Shown: positions 44,710 through 53,895 of the stretch, one piece after another
How the letters are laid out: each line of letters opens with the position of its first letter
Position numbering within the stretch: position 1 is the first letter of the stretch
Translations under genes and position numbers: made by a program
The notes under the pieces: generated by a model
The model's database searches: none
What the model was told of the DNA's origin: nothing
Seen by the model: the letters and a program-made list of their open reading frames with translations, nothing else
Source: Arthrobacter frigidicola
Lineage (GTDB): Bacteria > Actinomycetota > Actinomycetes > Actinomycetales > Micrococcaceae
Direction: 5' to 3'
Length of the DNA: 64,000 nucleotides
NCBI GenBank assembly: GCA_003602285.1
Contig: QZVU01000008.1
Span: 62,001 to 126,000 of the forward strand

Positions 44710-45786
44710 TCAACACTTCGGTACGACAGCTACGGACACATACTCTCCGGTGCCGACGGGGCTGTGGTAACTGCCTGTCACGAAACCACCGTCGGGTGCG
44801 ACGTCGTCTGGCTTGAAGCACCAGGCCAGTCGGAGGCCTCGCTGATCAACTACTTCGAAGCCCAGAGGAAGCGCTGCCGCGCCGTTTCCCTGCATAAGCT
44901 CTGGAATGACCGCAGGGTCCACCGAACCGGTGATGGCGAGGTTGACGTTGCCGACCGGGGAGAGCTGCTCGGAGACCGCCAGTGAAGTGAGAGGGGTCAC
45001 GGCAGCGCGGTCACGCGCCTGCTCGTAATCTGAATCGGGTATCTGGGCACGCGAATCTATGTTGATATTGATTAGCTCAGCGGTGGCGCTGGCGGGAACG
45101 CACGACGGGTCGCTGTAGTCGATGGATGCGTCCAGGAAATCAGTCGTGATGGCGCGGCGCTCGCCAGGAGCGACAAACTCTTCCTCGTACTCGACATGAC
45201 CGCAGGCTGTGCCGTCCACGTCGCTGAAGACGAGGTAGACCAAGGCTAACTGCCAAGGGTCGCCTCCTGCGTTGGTGACCGCCGTGGTCATCCTTACGCC
45301 TTCGGCGCTCTGGTACTGGACCAACTCCACGGCATCGAGCGTGTATTCCTGCACCGTGGGTTGGCGACTGTCGGGCTTATTCTGGACAGTGGCGCCCATC
45401 CAGCCTGCGGTCGCGAAGGTCATTGGAAGTATCACCGAAAACCTGAAGAATCCCATGATGAAGAGCACCACAGTCGCAATCAGGGAACGGCGTGTGGTCG
45501 CGGTGGAGGACCTACGGTTTCGCTTTGAGAGCGAGTGAATGACGATCGCGGCAAGCAAGAGCGTGAGCATTTTCGCAAACCCGATCGGGTCGATTAGTGT
45601 CCGCACCATGTCGGCCGTCATCTTTTCTTCGGCATCGTCGTTCGAGAGGTCCCTGTATCCGAAGAGGTTGCCGACCCCAAACGCCTCATAAGCGGCGAAT
45701 AGAACAACGACGAGGCTGAGCACATTTAGGACGGTCTGCGATTTGCGCTTTGAGGCGCGCTGCTGAGCCGCCAGCTCACTATTCAA
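44710..45786 (-). CDS. Membrane-anchored protein of unknown function
   Basis: The 358-aa protein has three predicted transmembrane segments in its first 130 residues (VLNVLSLVVVLFAAYEAF, MLTLLLAAIVIHSL, LIATVVLFIMGFFRFSVI), then a large beta-rich extracytoplasmic domain with EYTLDAVELVQYQSAEGVRM and single cysteines, ending VAVVPKC. The TTG start at 45786 overlaps the upstream stop (TTGA), so it is translationally coupled to the preceding gene. No family is recognised. Confidence 0.68.
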   Translation of the reverse strand: MNSELAAQQRASKRKSQTVLNVLSLVVVLFAAYEAFGVGNLFGYRDLSNDDAEEKMTADMVRTLIDPIGFAKMLTLLLAAIVIHSLSKRNRRSSTATTRRSLIATVVLFIMGFFRFSVILPMTFATAGWMGATVQNKPDSRQPTVQEYTLDAVELVQYQSAEGVRMTTAVTNAGGDPWQLALVYLVFSDVDGTACGHVEYEEEFVAPGERRAITTDFLDASIDYSDPSCVPASATAELININIDSRAQIPDSDYEQARDRAAVTPLTSLAVSEQLSPVGNVNLAITGSVDPAVIPELMQGNGAAALPLGFEVVDQRGLRLAWCFKPDDVAPDGGFVTGSYHSPVGTGEYVSVAVVPKC

Positions 45787-46325
45787 GCCCGAAGCCCCTT
45801 TTCTCGCGTTGGATTGTGAAGCGTTTTTGGACGTCCTTGGAAGGAGCGTCTAGTGGTCAGGACAGACGCAGACGGTGGGGCGCCGTCGCTGAGGGACGCA
45901 GCGAGGAATGCTTCGACTCCTTCCCGTGAGGCAGGGCCGTTGCTGAGCTGGGTCATTAGCGTGTCGGCCAGTGCGGCGCGGCGGTCGCCGGAGTGCCACA
46001 GCTCCTCCGCGTCCGCGGCCGACCCCTGGGTATCCACATCGTTCTTGAAGTCGCCCCGGGCAACCGCCGCTGGTTGCTGCTCGGCGACCTCATGATCGCG
46101 TTGCGCGTCCCTGTTCTGGGTTACCTGCTCCTGCTCGACGTCGTATTCTCCGGCCGCCCTGGTGCGCCTCAAGAACTTCGTCGGCGCCGGTGACACTCCG
46201 CCCGGCACCAGCCGCGGTTCCTCAACGCCGTCGAGGCGTTCCAGTAAATCCATGTATTCCTCCCCCAGTCCGAAGGGTTGCAGAATTTGTTCCACCCCCG
46301 CGTTATGACAATACATGTTTCGCAT
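45783..46325 (-). CDS. Protein of unknown function, partner of the membrane protein
   Basis: The frame encodes about 180 residues. The acidic, polar C-terminal half includes AADAEELWHSGDRRAALADT and VEAFLAASLSDG, a helical repeat-like region. The start is uncertain: an ATG at 46325 is proposed, with other ATG/GTG codons at 46316 and 46295, and none has a clear ribosome site. It is coupled by a TTGA overlap to 44710-45786. Function is unknown. Confidence 0.5.
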   Translation of the reverse strand: MRNMYCHNAGVEQILQPFGLGEEYMDLLERLDGVEEPRLVPGGVSPAPTKFLRRTRAAGEYDVEQEQVTQNRDAQRDHEVAEQQPAAVARGDFKNDVDTQGSAADAEELWHSGDRRAALADTLMTQLSNGPASREGVEAFLAASLSDGAPPSASVLTTRRSFQGRPKTLHNPTREKGLRA

Positions 46326-47783
46326 TTTGCATTGTGACGTGAACCTGAGGGTCCTTCTTGGCGCCTTCAAGAAACGCGAGTTTAACGCAGAATGGCGGGT
46401 TTCTCCGTGGGTAATGACGGGGATGCTTCCACGCCCCTGGGCCGCTATCGCCGGTTCGAACATAATGGTTTTCATTCACCCGGATACCAGCCGTGCTGAC
46501 AACGCCGGCGCCCGGACTGGAGAAGTGACTGTTCGGTGGACAGGCCGAACTCACCGTCTGAGTTTTAGTGGACTAATACCGAATACTGGCAGTTTCGCTC
46601 TACTTCATCCCAGCAATACCGCCACCATATGTCAACGAACCGCTACGCTAGATCGGCGCTCATGATGTTGTCGGCCCGCATATCTGTCAATGCTGGATTT
46701 GGTCGATGCCCCGCCTAACCCCGATGGCTGTATGGTCGAAGGCTCGTTTGACGAGACAGCAGATAGACAGGCTAAAGCCCAATAGCATGCATGCAAGAGC
46801 CTGGCCGGCGCAATGAAGCGCCGGCTTACGGGCAGTCACTTTTCATGGCTTGGACTGTAAGCCGAGCAGGCTCGTACACCAGCTTGACGGTCAGTCTTCT
46901 CCGCCGGGAAGTGCGGCACTACGGCGAGCACCAAAATTGGTTGTCTCCGATATATGGCACTGCTTGGGGCAGATATCGAAGAACACCTGCGGGCACCTAG
47001 AGTATCGAGGCACTATCGTTAGGACCGATCTACCGCAAATCAGGTCGGGCATGACACCAGGCTGAAACTACGGCGTGGCCAATGTACGTCGCCAGTGAAG
47101 AACCCGTCGCTGTCGCACTGACGGTCAAACGGACCGCACATCGCGCCGGTCCACACCCCAACTTCTCCCCTCCGGAGGCCTTCCCAGACAGCAGAATTCC
47201 GGATGGACAGGCTGCGGCGCTTCTTGCCGGTTAAGGGCTCTCACGTAGGCTCGCAGCGCCCGCGCCTTGGAACGGTGATGGTGTTTAAGTCGATTTGTGG
47301 CGGTGCTCGAAGGCCACCAGAAACGTCTCGGTCATTACGCGCTCGCCCGCGGTAGCCCGGCCGGGCGAGAGGCATACCCAAACACCGCTCTAGCGTGGCC
47401 GGTCATAAAGTGCGCCGAAGGCCGCGGCCCGTTCCGGGGCAGGGAGGTGATCTCCTCCGTACTCACAGTACGTACAGCCCGATCAAAGCTGAAGGAAAAC
47501 TCCATATTTCCGCCTCCTGACCCACGCTGGTTAGTCAAAAATGGCACAGCCGCGTAAGCGGTAATAGTAAGGCTACTGAATTGATTTGAGACGCAGGCGT
47601 TCTCTCCGCGAACGATGAGAGGGCATATTTTAGCAATATCGAGTGTGTACGAATCTATTCCCACCTGCCCCATCGTGTGCTTTGATTCGTATACACATCT
47701 CAAATGGGGGATGGGGCTCGACAATGCCGTCGATCGCAATGATCTGGTGGCGCAAGCGTGCCCATGAGATCACAGGAGAATAA
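46326..47783. other. 1.4-kb region without a gene, including a degenerate repeat
   Basis: No convincing frame on either strand. A decayed copy of the dispersed repeat lies at about 47130-47235, recognisable by GCCGGTCCACACCCC, the GGCCTTCCCAGACAG block and GGCTGCGGCGCTTCTT. Confidence 0.5.
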
Positions 47784-49079
47784 ATGAATATTCCAAGGCG
47801 GTGGCTCTCTGTGGCCGCTCTTGCTTCCATGTGCCTGACGTTCGGGAGCCTCCCTGCGGCTTATGCCACTGAAACGGAAGAACTCCCCGAAATCCAGGAT
47901 TCCAGCGAGCTGACGACACAGCCAGTGGCCAGCGGTGTAATGAAGGACGATGCGGGCAACCCCGTCGGCGAGGGCGAATTGGTCGTCCTCTACGCGTGGC
48001 CGAACAACGAGTTTCTGGCCAACCTCGCAGTCGGTGAATCCGCGAAACTGTTGCCGGTCGCAAAGGCGCGAACCGGTGCTGGTGGACGGTTCGACATGCG
48101 CATCGGCAATCCGGGGATGCTGGACCCGGTTAAGTCCTCCGGAGGTCAGGTCGAGCTGAGCCTGAGCGCTGAAACGGAAGGGAAGTCGTACACCTACAAC
48201 TTCGCGCGAAAGATGGAGAACACCTCATCGGGAACCTTCTTTAAAGATCCGATGGCTCCCGCCTGGAACCCACCTCCTAAAGATACCGGAAGCACCACCC
48301 CGGTGACGGACGGGACCGGGGGCGAAGACGGCACGACCACACCGGCCCCGACCACCAACGCCACCCAGACGGTGACTGTCGACCTTGCCCCTATCGAGGA
48401 TGGCAGCGTCTCGACCACTGAGACTGCTGCCGAGGCCCCAACACAGGAGGCCGGCACTTACAGCGACAAGGCCTGCTTCCTTTACAAACAGCAGACCTAC
48501 GCCCCTAGTTGGGTCACGGTTGGACAGTCCTTCGTGGCGACGACCGGCGTTACGTCCGACTTCGGATACAACGTCGGATCAAACAGCAGCCTCGGCATCG
48601 GTGTTTCTGCCAGCGGCGCATACGGCAGCTGGTCACGCAGCGGAACGACCGCGCTTAGTGCAAGCGTAGGGGTCGATTACGCCCCCCAGGGCGCTTACAC
48701 GTACAAGCGCATGCGCACTCAGTTCCAGTACGCCAGGTTCCTCCACACATGCTCGTGGAACGGATTGGAGACCAGCCGCCAGTATCAGGTTCGCCCGGTT
48801 GCCTTCGTGAGTGGAGCAAGCATGGTCAACCACGGCGGGGCACCGGCGGCAAACTATTGTGCGTCCTTCGCTGCCGGGTCAACCTTCACCAAAACCAGCA
48901 CCAGTGCAATTAACTGGTCTACTGGTGCCGAGTTGGGCAGCACCATCGGTGTAAACCTCTCCTCTCAGACCGGATACAGTTCGGGTGCCAAGGCATACTT
49001 CAAGTTCAGTTCGGCGAGAAGGCTTTGCGGCAGCCACGGGTATCCGGGTGGGACGCCTGTGTTCCTCGTTGCCAAGTAG
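47784..49079 (+). CDS. Secreted protein of unknown function
   Basis: The 431-aa protein has a Sec signal peptide (basic MNIPRR, hydrophobic AALASMCLTFGSLP, cleavage near AYA-TE). A collagen/carboxypeptidase-like domain appears at residues 50-150 (SGVMKDDAGNPVGEGELVVL), a Thr/Pro linker at about 165-230, and a Ser/Thr/Gly-rich beta C-terminal domain (SSLGIGVSASGAYGSWSRSG) with four cysteines. AGGAG precedes the ATG by 5 nt. It heads a three-gene exported operon. No family is recognised. Confidence 0.8.
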   Translation: MNIPRRWLSVAALASMCLTFGSLPAAYATETEELPEIQDSSELTTQPVASGVMKDDAGNPVGEGELVVLYAWPNNEFLANLAVGESAKLLPVAKARTGAGGRFDMRIGNPGMLDPVKSSGGQVELSLSAETEGKSYTYNFARKMENTSSGTFFKDPMAPAWNPPPKDTGSTTPVTDGTGGEDGTTTPAPTTNATQTVTVDLAPIEDGSVSTTETAAEAPTQEAGTYSDKACFLYKQQTYAPSWVTVGQSFVATTGVTSDFGYNVGSNSSLGIGVSASGAYGSWSRSGTTALSASVGVDYAPQGAYTYKRMRTQFQYARFLHTCSWNGLETSRQYQVRPVAFVSGASMVNHGGAPAANYCASFAAGSTFTKTSTSAINWSTGAELGSTIGVNLSSQTGYSSGAKAYFKFSSARRLCGSHGYPGGTPVFLVAK

Positions 49080-49088
49080 ATAGGAAAA

Positions 49089-49613
49089 ATGATGCGAAGA
49101 GTGGCCCTTGCTGGCTTGAGCGGTGCATTGGTTGTAATCGTGGGTGCTGCGGCTTTTGCTGGACCTCGAAGCAACGGGCCGCTCATCGCGGGGTCCGAGC
49201 ACACCCAGGCATGCGTGCCCAATCCCGATAAAGGGTTGGCAGCTTTCGGTGCCGTTATTGAAAATAGCGGCACCGAAGTCCTGACTATCCGAAACGTCGA
49301 ACTTCTGGAAGCAGACAATCTTCGACTTGAGGATATGTTCATGTTTCCGATGGATGGTCCATCTGCCTACGTACTGGCTGGGGGTTCCACGGAGCCCGAC
49401 GATCCCGAGGGCATCGAGGGTTGGAAGAGCGCGAAGGATTTGAAGGGGTTCGAACTGGAGCCCGGGGCGCTGGCGAACATCGTCGTGGCCGTTGACAATC
49501 CCGCCCGGAAGGACGGGAAAGCGCGCGCGCTTGAGGTCTCATATTCGGAGGGCTTCAAGAGGTTCGTGGCTGAAACTACGATGGAGCTCACCGTAACCGA
49601 TGACTCTTGCTGA
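49089..49613 (+). CDS. Exported protein of unknown function
   Basis: The 174-aa product has a signal peptide (RRVALAGLSGALVVIVGAAA, cleavage near AFA-GP) and a beta-sandwich-like mature domain with LTIRNVELLEADNL and two cysteines. AGGAAAA is directly upstream. It is the middle gene of the exported trio, 9 nt after the first and overlapping the protease gene by 14 nt. No family is recognised. Confidence 0.75.
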   Translation: MMRRVALAGLSGALVVIVGAAAFAGPRSNGPLIAGSEHTQACVPNPDKGLAAFGAVIENSGTEVLTIRNVELLEADNLRLEDMFMFPMDGPSAYVLAGGSTEPDDPEGIEGWKSAKDLKGFELEPGALANIVVAVDNPARKDGKARALEVSYSEGFKRFVAETTMELTVTDDSC

Positions 49614-50403
49614 AATCTGGCGGTCAGACGTCTTGCGCACCCACCATGCGCCTAGACGCCTGACCGCCGTTTGCGTGCTTACGGCACTGTTGGCCGGCTG
49701 CGCCCCCGAGGCGTCGGAAGTTCCGACCGCGGCCAGGGTTGCGCTCATCAATCATTCGTCTCCTGCGGATGACTATTTTAACGGGCATTTCTGCGGAGCG
49801 GCCCTGGTCAAACCCGACATCGTGGCCACTGCAAGCCACTGCATCGAGGGAAAGCGCGCGGAGCTGATCGACGTTGTCGTAGGAGCCGACAACCTTTGCA
49901 ACAATGCTCCCGTGCACGGCGAGCGACTGCCCGTCGTTGAAGTGGTCACCCAAGCGCCCCCGCTTCACGAAATGTCACTGCTTCGGCTCAAACGTCCATC
50001 CTCGGCACGTCCCCTTGCATTGAGTGATCCGGGGACAGCATCCGACAAGCTTTTCGCTGTCGGGTGGGGCAGGCTGTCCACCGCGGGAGTCTCCCCTTGC
50101 GAAATCAAGGGCTCTGAACAAGTTCAAATCGACCCGGGGCATTGCGCCGATTACTTCCGTGCTCTGGGACTGGACGAGACCGACAGACCCTTTTTCACAT
50201 GCGCCGAACCGGCGGAAAGCGCAAAACACAACACCTGCCAAGGCGACAGCGGCGGACCGATCCTGCGTATGGCCGCGGATGCTTGGGAACTGCACGGCAT
50301 CACCTTGGGCGGGTCATCCTGCAGTGTCGAAGCCTCCGGAATCTATATCTCGAGCCGATCCATCGCCGATGCACTAGAAGCGGGCTTCAGCAACGCCAGG
50401 TAA
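49600..50403 (+). CDS. Trypsin-like serine protease lipoprotein with altered catalytic Asp
   Basis: The 267-aa protein has a lipobox LAGC (Cys 34) and a chymotrypsin-fold domain: catalytic His 80 in ATASHC and Ser 217 in CQGDSGGP. The position normally DIALL reads HEMSLLRL, so the third triad residue appears to be Glu 124. Several cysteine pairs are plausible disulfides. It is expected on the outer face of the membrane. The ATG overlaps the preceding gene by 14 nt, so the three exported proteins form one operon and the two others may be partners or substrates. Confidence 0.85.
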   Translation: MTLAEIWRSDVLRTHHAPRRLTAVCVLTALLAGCAPEASEVPTAARVALINHSSPADDYFNGHFCGAALVKPDIVATASHCIEGKRAELIDVVVGADNLCNNAPVHGERLPVVEVVTQAPPLHEMSLLRLKRPSSARPLALSDPGTASDKLFAVGWGRLSTAGVSPCEIKGSEQVQIDPGHCADYFRALGLDETDRPFFTCAEPAESAKHNTCQGDSGGPILRMAADAWELHGITLGGSSCSVEASGIYISSRSIADALEAGFSNAR

Positions 50404-50618
50404 CTATGCAGACGGCGCGGAGCTACCTGCATCGCTCCACCGCCTACGCCCTGAACCAGGCTCCGGCCGCCACCAGCGAAGACAACCCCGAAGTGCTCCA
50501 GGCGTTTTTGGCCGCCATCGGGGATCTTCAGACCCCTGATGGAAGGTGTATTCAAGCGGGATGCGTCGACAGGTCGGCAAAGGGCGCTTGTCAGAGCCGA
50601 CAGCCCGTAATCGCGGCT

Positions 50619-50969
50619 TTATGGACCGATGACACTGCTCGAAATGAAACCGGCCCCGACCAACACAAACATGAGGCCGAAGAATCGGGCGAAGGCGGGT
50701 TGAGCCATGAATGACGTCGAGAAGTCGATCCCCATGGGTTTCTCCCGGGCAATAGCTGCCGCTAGTCCCTCCGCAGCCTTATTCACATTGACAACGAGGC
50801 ACAGTCCCAGGAGCAGGCCGGCCGCGCCGATACCCCCGGACATCCACAATGAGGCATCGGGGACGCGCAGCAGGACCAGGGTTATGCCCGCGATGAACAC
50901 GACGATGAAGAGAATGTAGAGCGCTTTCAGCGGTTGTGGCAGCCGTGAGAGGAAACGAAAAATATTCAT
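50619..50969 (-). CDS. Small membrane protein (tandem paralogue b)
   Basis: The 116-aa protein begins MNIFRFLSRLPQPLKALYIL, has three predicted helices and ends in FFGLMFVLVGAGFISSSVI. It resembles the adjacent 129-aa protein (shared RxLPQPLK start, KPxGxDxSxS motif and C-terminal RFFG helix). Only 4 nt separate it from the upstream stop, so it is co-translated. Function is unknown. Confidence 0.75.
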   Translation of the reverse strand: MNIFRFLSRLPQPLKALYILFIVVFIAGITLVLLRVPDASLWMSGGIGAAGLLLGLCLVVNVNKAAEGLAAAIAREKPMGIDFSTSFMAQPAFARFFGLMFVLVGAGFISSSVIGP

Positions 50970-50973
50970 CGGC

Positions 50974-51363
50974 TCAACCCGCGGCGTCGGCCGCAAAGAA
51001 AGTCGAAACGACAACGAACCAAACCCCGATCAGCATGTAGGCCGCACCGAAGAAGCGAAGAAGGCCCGGCCGTGAAAACAGGGACCGTGAGTAGTCAACA
51101 CCGAAGGGCTTGTACCTCTTCGTCATGTCCGCGTAAGCCTGCGCTGACCCGCGAAAGTCGGTGAGCAACACCAGCCCAAGCAGGAAACCGACCACGCCAA
51201 GACCACCAAACATCCAAGGGATAACGCTGAGCGCCAGATCCTCCGACCCAGAGAGCACAAGGGTTATGAATCCGAGGAACACCGCTGCGAAGGCCACAAC
51301 CCATAGCATCAGGATGGTCTTTAGTGGCTGCGGAAGCGTTCGAGCAAGTTGCCAAAACTTCAT
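50974..51363 (-). CDS. Small membrane protein (tandem paralogue a)
   Basis: The 129-aa protein has three predicted transmembrane helices (TILMLWVVAFAAVFLGFI, MFGGLGVVGFLLGLVLL, AAYMLIGVWFVVVSTFF) and the KPFGVDYSRSLF motif shared with the following paralogue. Start at ATG 51363. The two genes probably arose by tandem duplication. No family is recognised. Confidence 0.75.
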   Translation of the reverse strand: MKFWQLARTLPQPLKTILMLWVVAFAAVFLGFITLVLSGSEDLALSVIPWMFGGLGVVGFLLGLVLLTDFRGSAQAYADMTKRYKPFGVDYSRSLFSRPGLLRFFGAAYMLIGVWFVVVSTFFAADAAG

Positions 51364-51555
51364 CTGTCGCCCGAAATGGCCTCCAAAGCCCAACCGAACT
51401 GGGCTAAAAATAGACCATAACGCCTGAGAGCACAAGGAGATAGGCCAGCGCCCGTTGAGGGATAGCTTGTGGGACGGTACTGGCATGCCTCCACACTGAG
51501 CATTGACCCTGAAGGCCGACCGGCAACTCGGAACGGTCAGCACTAGACTCACCTC

Positions 51556-52290
51556 ATGCCAGTGAGGATTGAACGCCTTGACGCCCGGCCCCGCGCGAAG
51601 GAGGAGCTGGCTGCGCCGTCCGAGGGGGCGTGGCCGGCGTTCATCTCCGCGGACCAGACGGTCGCCGGCATCTGGGACCGGGTGCGCGCCGAATTCGCCC
51701 ACCTCGAACTTGCCGCCGTCGACTAATCCGCGCTGGTGGCCACCGGATGGGCCGTACCGGTCCACTGGGACAGGACCCGCGCGGATCTTCCCGCGGGATT
51801 CACCGGAACCCTCGTGCGCGCCCTGGAGAACCTCGACGCGAACGCAGCACCGAACACCCTGGTGATCTGCGCAGCCCAGATCCACCCCGGCCATCAACGG
51901 ACCGGGCTCGCCGCCCAGGTCCTAATCGCCTTCATCGACCTCGCCCCGAAACACGGTCTGGAGTCGGTGATTGTCCCGCTGCGGCCGACTTTGAAGCACC
52001 GCTACCCCCTGACCCCAATCGGCAGTTACGCCGGCTGGACCCGGACCGACGGGCAGCCTCTCGATCCGTGGCTCCGCACCCACCTCCGGATGGGAGCAAA
52101 GGTGCTCTGCCCCATTGAGGTGTCCCAGACGATGACCGGAACCATTCCCGAGTGGGAAACCTGGACCGGACTGGCGTTCCCCGAAAGCGGCACCTACGTC
52201 ATCGACGGAGGCCTCTTCACCCTGGGCATCAATACAAGACTCGACCTGGGCGTCTACACCGAGCCAGGAATCTGGCTGCAACACCGGTAA
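51556..52290 (+). pseudogene. GNAT-like acetyltransferase interrupted by an in-frame stop
   Basis: From ATG 51556 the frame encodes 56 residues ending ELAAVD, then an in-frame TAA (51724-51726), then continues without a shift SALVATGWAVPVHWDRTRAD to 52290. The acetyl-CoA region IHPGHQRTGLAAQVLIAFID is intact in the second part, and the C-terminus ends TEPGIWLQHR. A single nonsense change seems to have broken a 244-residue gene; re-initiation from GTG 51736 is possible. Readthrough or a base-call error are alternatives. Confidence 0.75.
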
Positions 52291-52355
52291 GCATGCACGG
52301 CCGGGCACCGAGAGGACCTGGTCTTCGTCGAACCGCTTAATGAGACACCTAACGG

Positions 52356-52554
52356 CTAGGAAAGTCGGCGGGCGGTCCGTGGGGGCCTGTTACGGGCGGC
52401 CCAGAGGGTTCCGATGGTCAGCAGAAGCGGAATGGTGAAGAACACGCCCGCGCCGCCGCCGGCGTTGACGAAGCCCACGACACCGATCCACCAGCACAGG
52501 GCCGCCGTGAAGACCCCGATGATGGTCAGGGACCCTTTGGGTCCTCGCCGAAGG
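52356..52554 (-). CDS. Small two-helix protein, duplicate unit 2
   Basis: The frame reads SLTIIGVFTAALCWWIGVVG then FVNAGGGAGVFFTIPLLLTI and stops at 52356. It is a second copy of the two-helix module in 52390-52806, out of frame with it. The start is unclear; no initiation codon with a ribosome site is obvious, so it may be expressed only after a frameshift or not at all. Confidence 0.45.
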
Positions 52555-52806
52555 CGGACGACAGCCGGCCGGCGGCGGGATTCTTTCAGGTGTTTGGGCG
52601 CACGGGGCTTGCGCCTGCGCGGAAAGGAACGTTCCGAGGGTCAAGAGAACGGGAATGCCGAAGAATACGGCGGCGCCGCCCCCGCTGTTGACGAAACCGG
52701 TCAGACCGATCCACCAGCACAGGGCGGCGGTGAACCCGCCGACCATAATCAGGGACTTCCTCAGATCCTGTCGGGCCGAAACCGGATCGGGACTAGTGCC
52801 GCTCAC
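52390..52806 (-). CDS. Small two-helix protein, duplicate unit 1 with out-of-frame tail
   Basis: From GTG 52806 (GAGGGG upstream) the frame gives a module SLIMVGGFTAALCWWIGLTG followed by FVNSGGGAAVFFGIPVLLTL, then about 70 residues of low-complexity Arg/His/Pro-rich sequence. That tail reads the second module (52356-52554) in the wrong frame. The two modules are 70-80 percent alike at the protein level by eye. The tandem duplication plus a frameshift probably truncated the original gene. Confidence 0.5.
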   Translation of the reverse strand: MSGTSPDPVSARQDLRKSLIMVGGFTAALCWWIGLTGFVNSGGGAAVFFGIPVLLTLGTFLSAQAQAPCAQTPERIPPPAGCRPPSARTQRVPDHHRGLHGGPVLVDRCRGLRQRRRRRGRVLHHSASADHRNPLGRP

Positions 52807-52894
52807 CGTCACTCCCCTCGGAGAACCAACCGGGCTTCCGGTTCCATGACAGCACCGATCCTGATATTTGGCGAGACCCGTTCCCGCCAACGCG

Positions 52895-53240
52895 CGGGGT
52901 CAAAAACTCTCACCGAAGTCATGCAGCTAACCCGCCACTCCCCCATGAAGTAGAAGAGAGCCCAGACCGGGCTTCGCGACAGAAAGGCGGCATCCAGCCC
53001 CAGGAAAACCCCGAAACAGCCACCAGAACCGGCACCCGGACCGCAGAATTGGGCCGGCTGTCCACAGTCAGAGAGCAAAAGGACCTCTGACTAGGGGAAA
53101 CATGTGCCCGAAGTGGGACCCGAACCGGACCCCAGCCCCTGCAAACACTGGGCTCCTCAGGAAACATGCCGAATCCGGCCCAGTCCGGCACCGGTCCGGC
53201 CCAATCCGCGACTTAAAGTGTGGACATTGTCCACACCCCC
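52895..53240 (+). repeat. Dispersed repeat, copy E
   Basis: Has the 5' block, the AGTCAGAG hairpin, the T-arm-like block (one change, GGGACCCGAACC) and the palindrome at 53218-53236 with central T instead of C. Like copy B it lacks the terminator-like hairpin and is followed by a copy of the 110-aa gene. Confidence 0.83.
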
Positions 53241-53268
53241 CTGCGAGGTCTGCTCCTGACGGTGATAG

Positions 53269-53601
53269 TCAGAGAGGCGGTTCCGGAGACTTTCGACCGC
53301 GTTCTGCGGTTTCTGCCGCCGGTTCCCCGGATGCGGGCGAGGTGGCGGTGTCCTCCTCATCGTCCTCGTAGTACGTCGTCTGAACGGGTCGCTTGCCGAC
53401 AAGTGCGTCTCGGTGGCGCTCTGTCTCCTCCGAGTAGCGGTCACTCCGGTCGCTGAGCCAGTTCCCGAGGAGGTCGACGGCGAGAACGGATGCTAGCCCG
53501 AGTCCGATGCCGACCAGGATGTCCCAATTACCCAGCAGTGCACTGGTGATGGCTGCCGCTACGAGCAGACCGGCAAAGACGTAAAGGTAGATCTTTATCA
53601 G
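53269..53601 (-). CDS. Small two-helix membrane protein (paralogue 2), atypical start
   Basis: The 110-codon frame matches 17753-18085 along its whole length (YVFAGLLVAAAITSALLGNW, LGLASVLAVDLLGNWLSD, EETERHRDALVGKRPVQTTY). At the position of the paralogue's ATG-ATG the codons are CTG-ATA, so no standard ATG/GTG/TTG start is available. It may begin at the CTG, be silent, or have decayed. Confidence 0.5.
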   Translation of the reverse strand: MIKIYLYVFAGLLVAAAITSALLGNWDILVGIGLGLASVLAVDLLGNWLSDRSDRYSEETERHRDALVGKRPVQTTYYEDDEEDTATSPASGEPAAETAERGRKSPEPPL

Positions 53602-53635
53602 CGTGTTCTCCTCATCGTGCCATCAGCGCATTGGC

Positions 53636-53715
53636 TTGCCGATCGTCGCTGCAGCTTACGGTAGACCGTCCTACGAGGGATGCTGAAGAGCTTTGCCAGC
53701 TCGGCACAGGATCCA
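53636..53715 (-). pseudogene. Serine resolvase C-terminal remnant (short)
   Basis: The minus strand reads AELAKLFSIPRRTVYRKLQR, the terminal helix-turn-helix of a resolvase. It is even shorter than its counterpart at 18106 and sits at the same place in the duplicated block. Confidence 0.65.
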
Positions 53716-53895
53716 GTGAGGGCTCCATAGCTTGGAGCCCGGTTGCTGTTCAAATTTCAGGGACGGAGGTGGAAGGCAAGGTGATAAACGGACTAAGTGC
53801 CGGCCAGGGGCAGTACGATAATCGCCTACGCCCCGTGAGGTCGCTTGCATAGCCCCGCCGGCCTGTCGCATCGATCATCGTGAAGAGGAACTTCC

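Noticed and set aside
46791-47065. Short frames in the 46.3-47.8 kb gap
   Set aside because: No start context or protein-like pattern; the region appears decayed.
50406-50714. Short frame after the trypsin-like gene (MQTARSYLHRSTAYALNQAP...)
   Set aside because: It has no ribosome site, runs into the end of the convergent membrane-protein gene and resembles no family.
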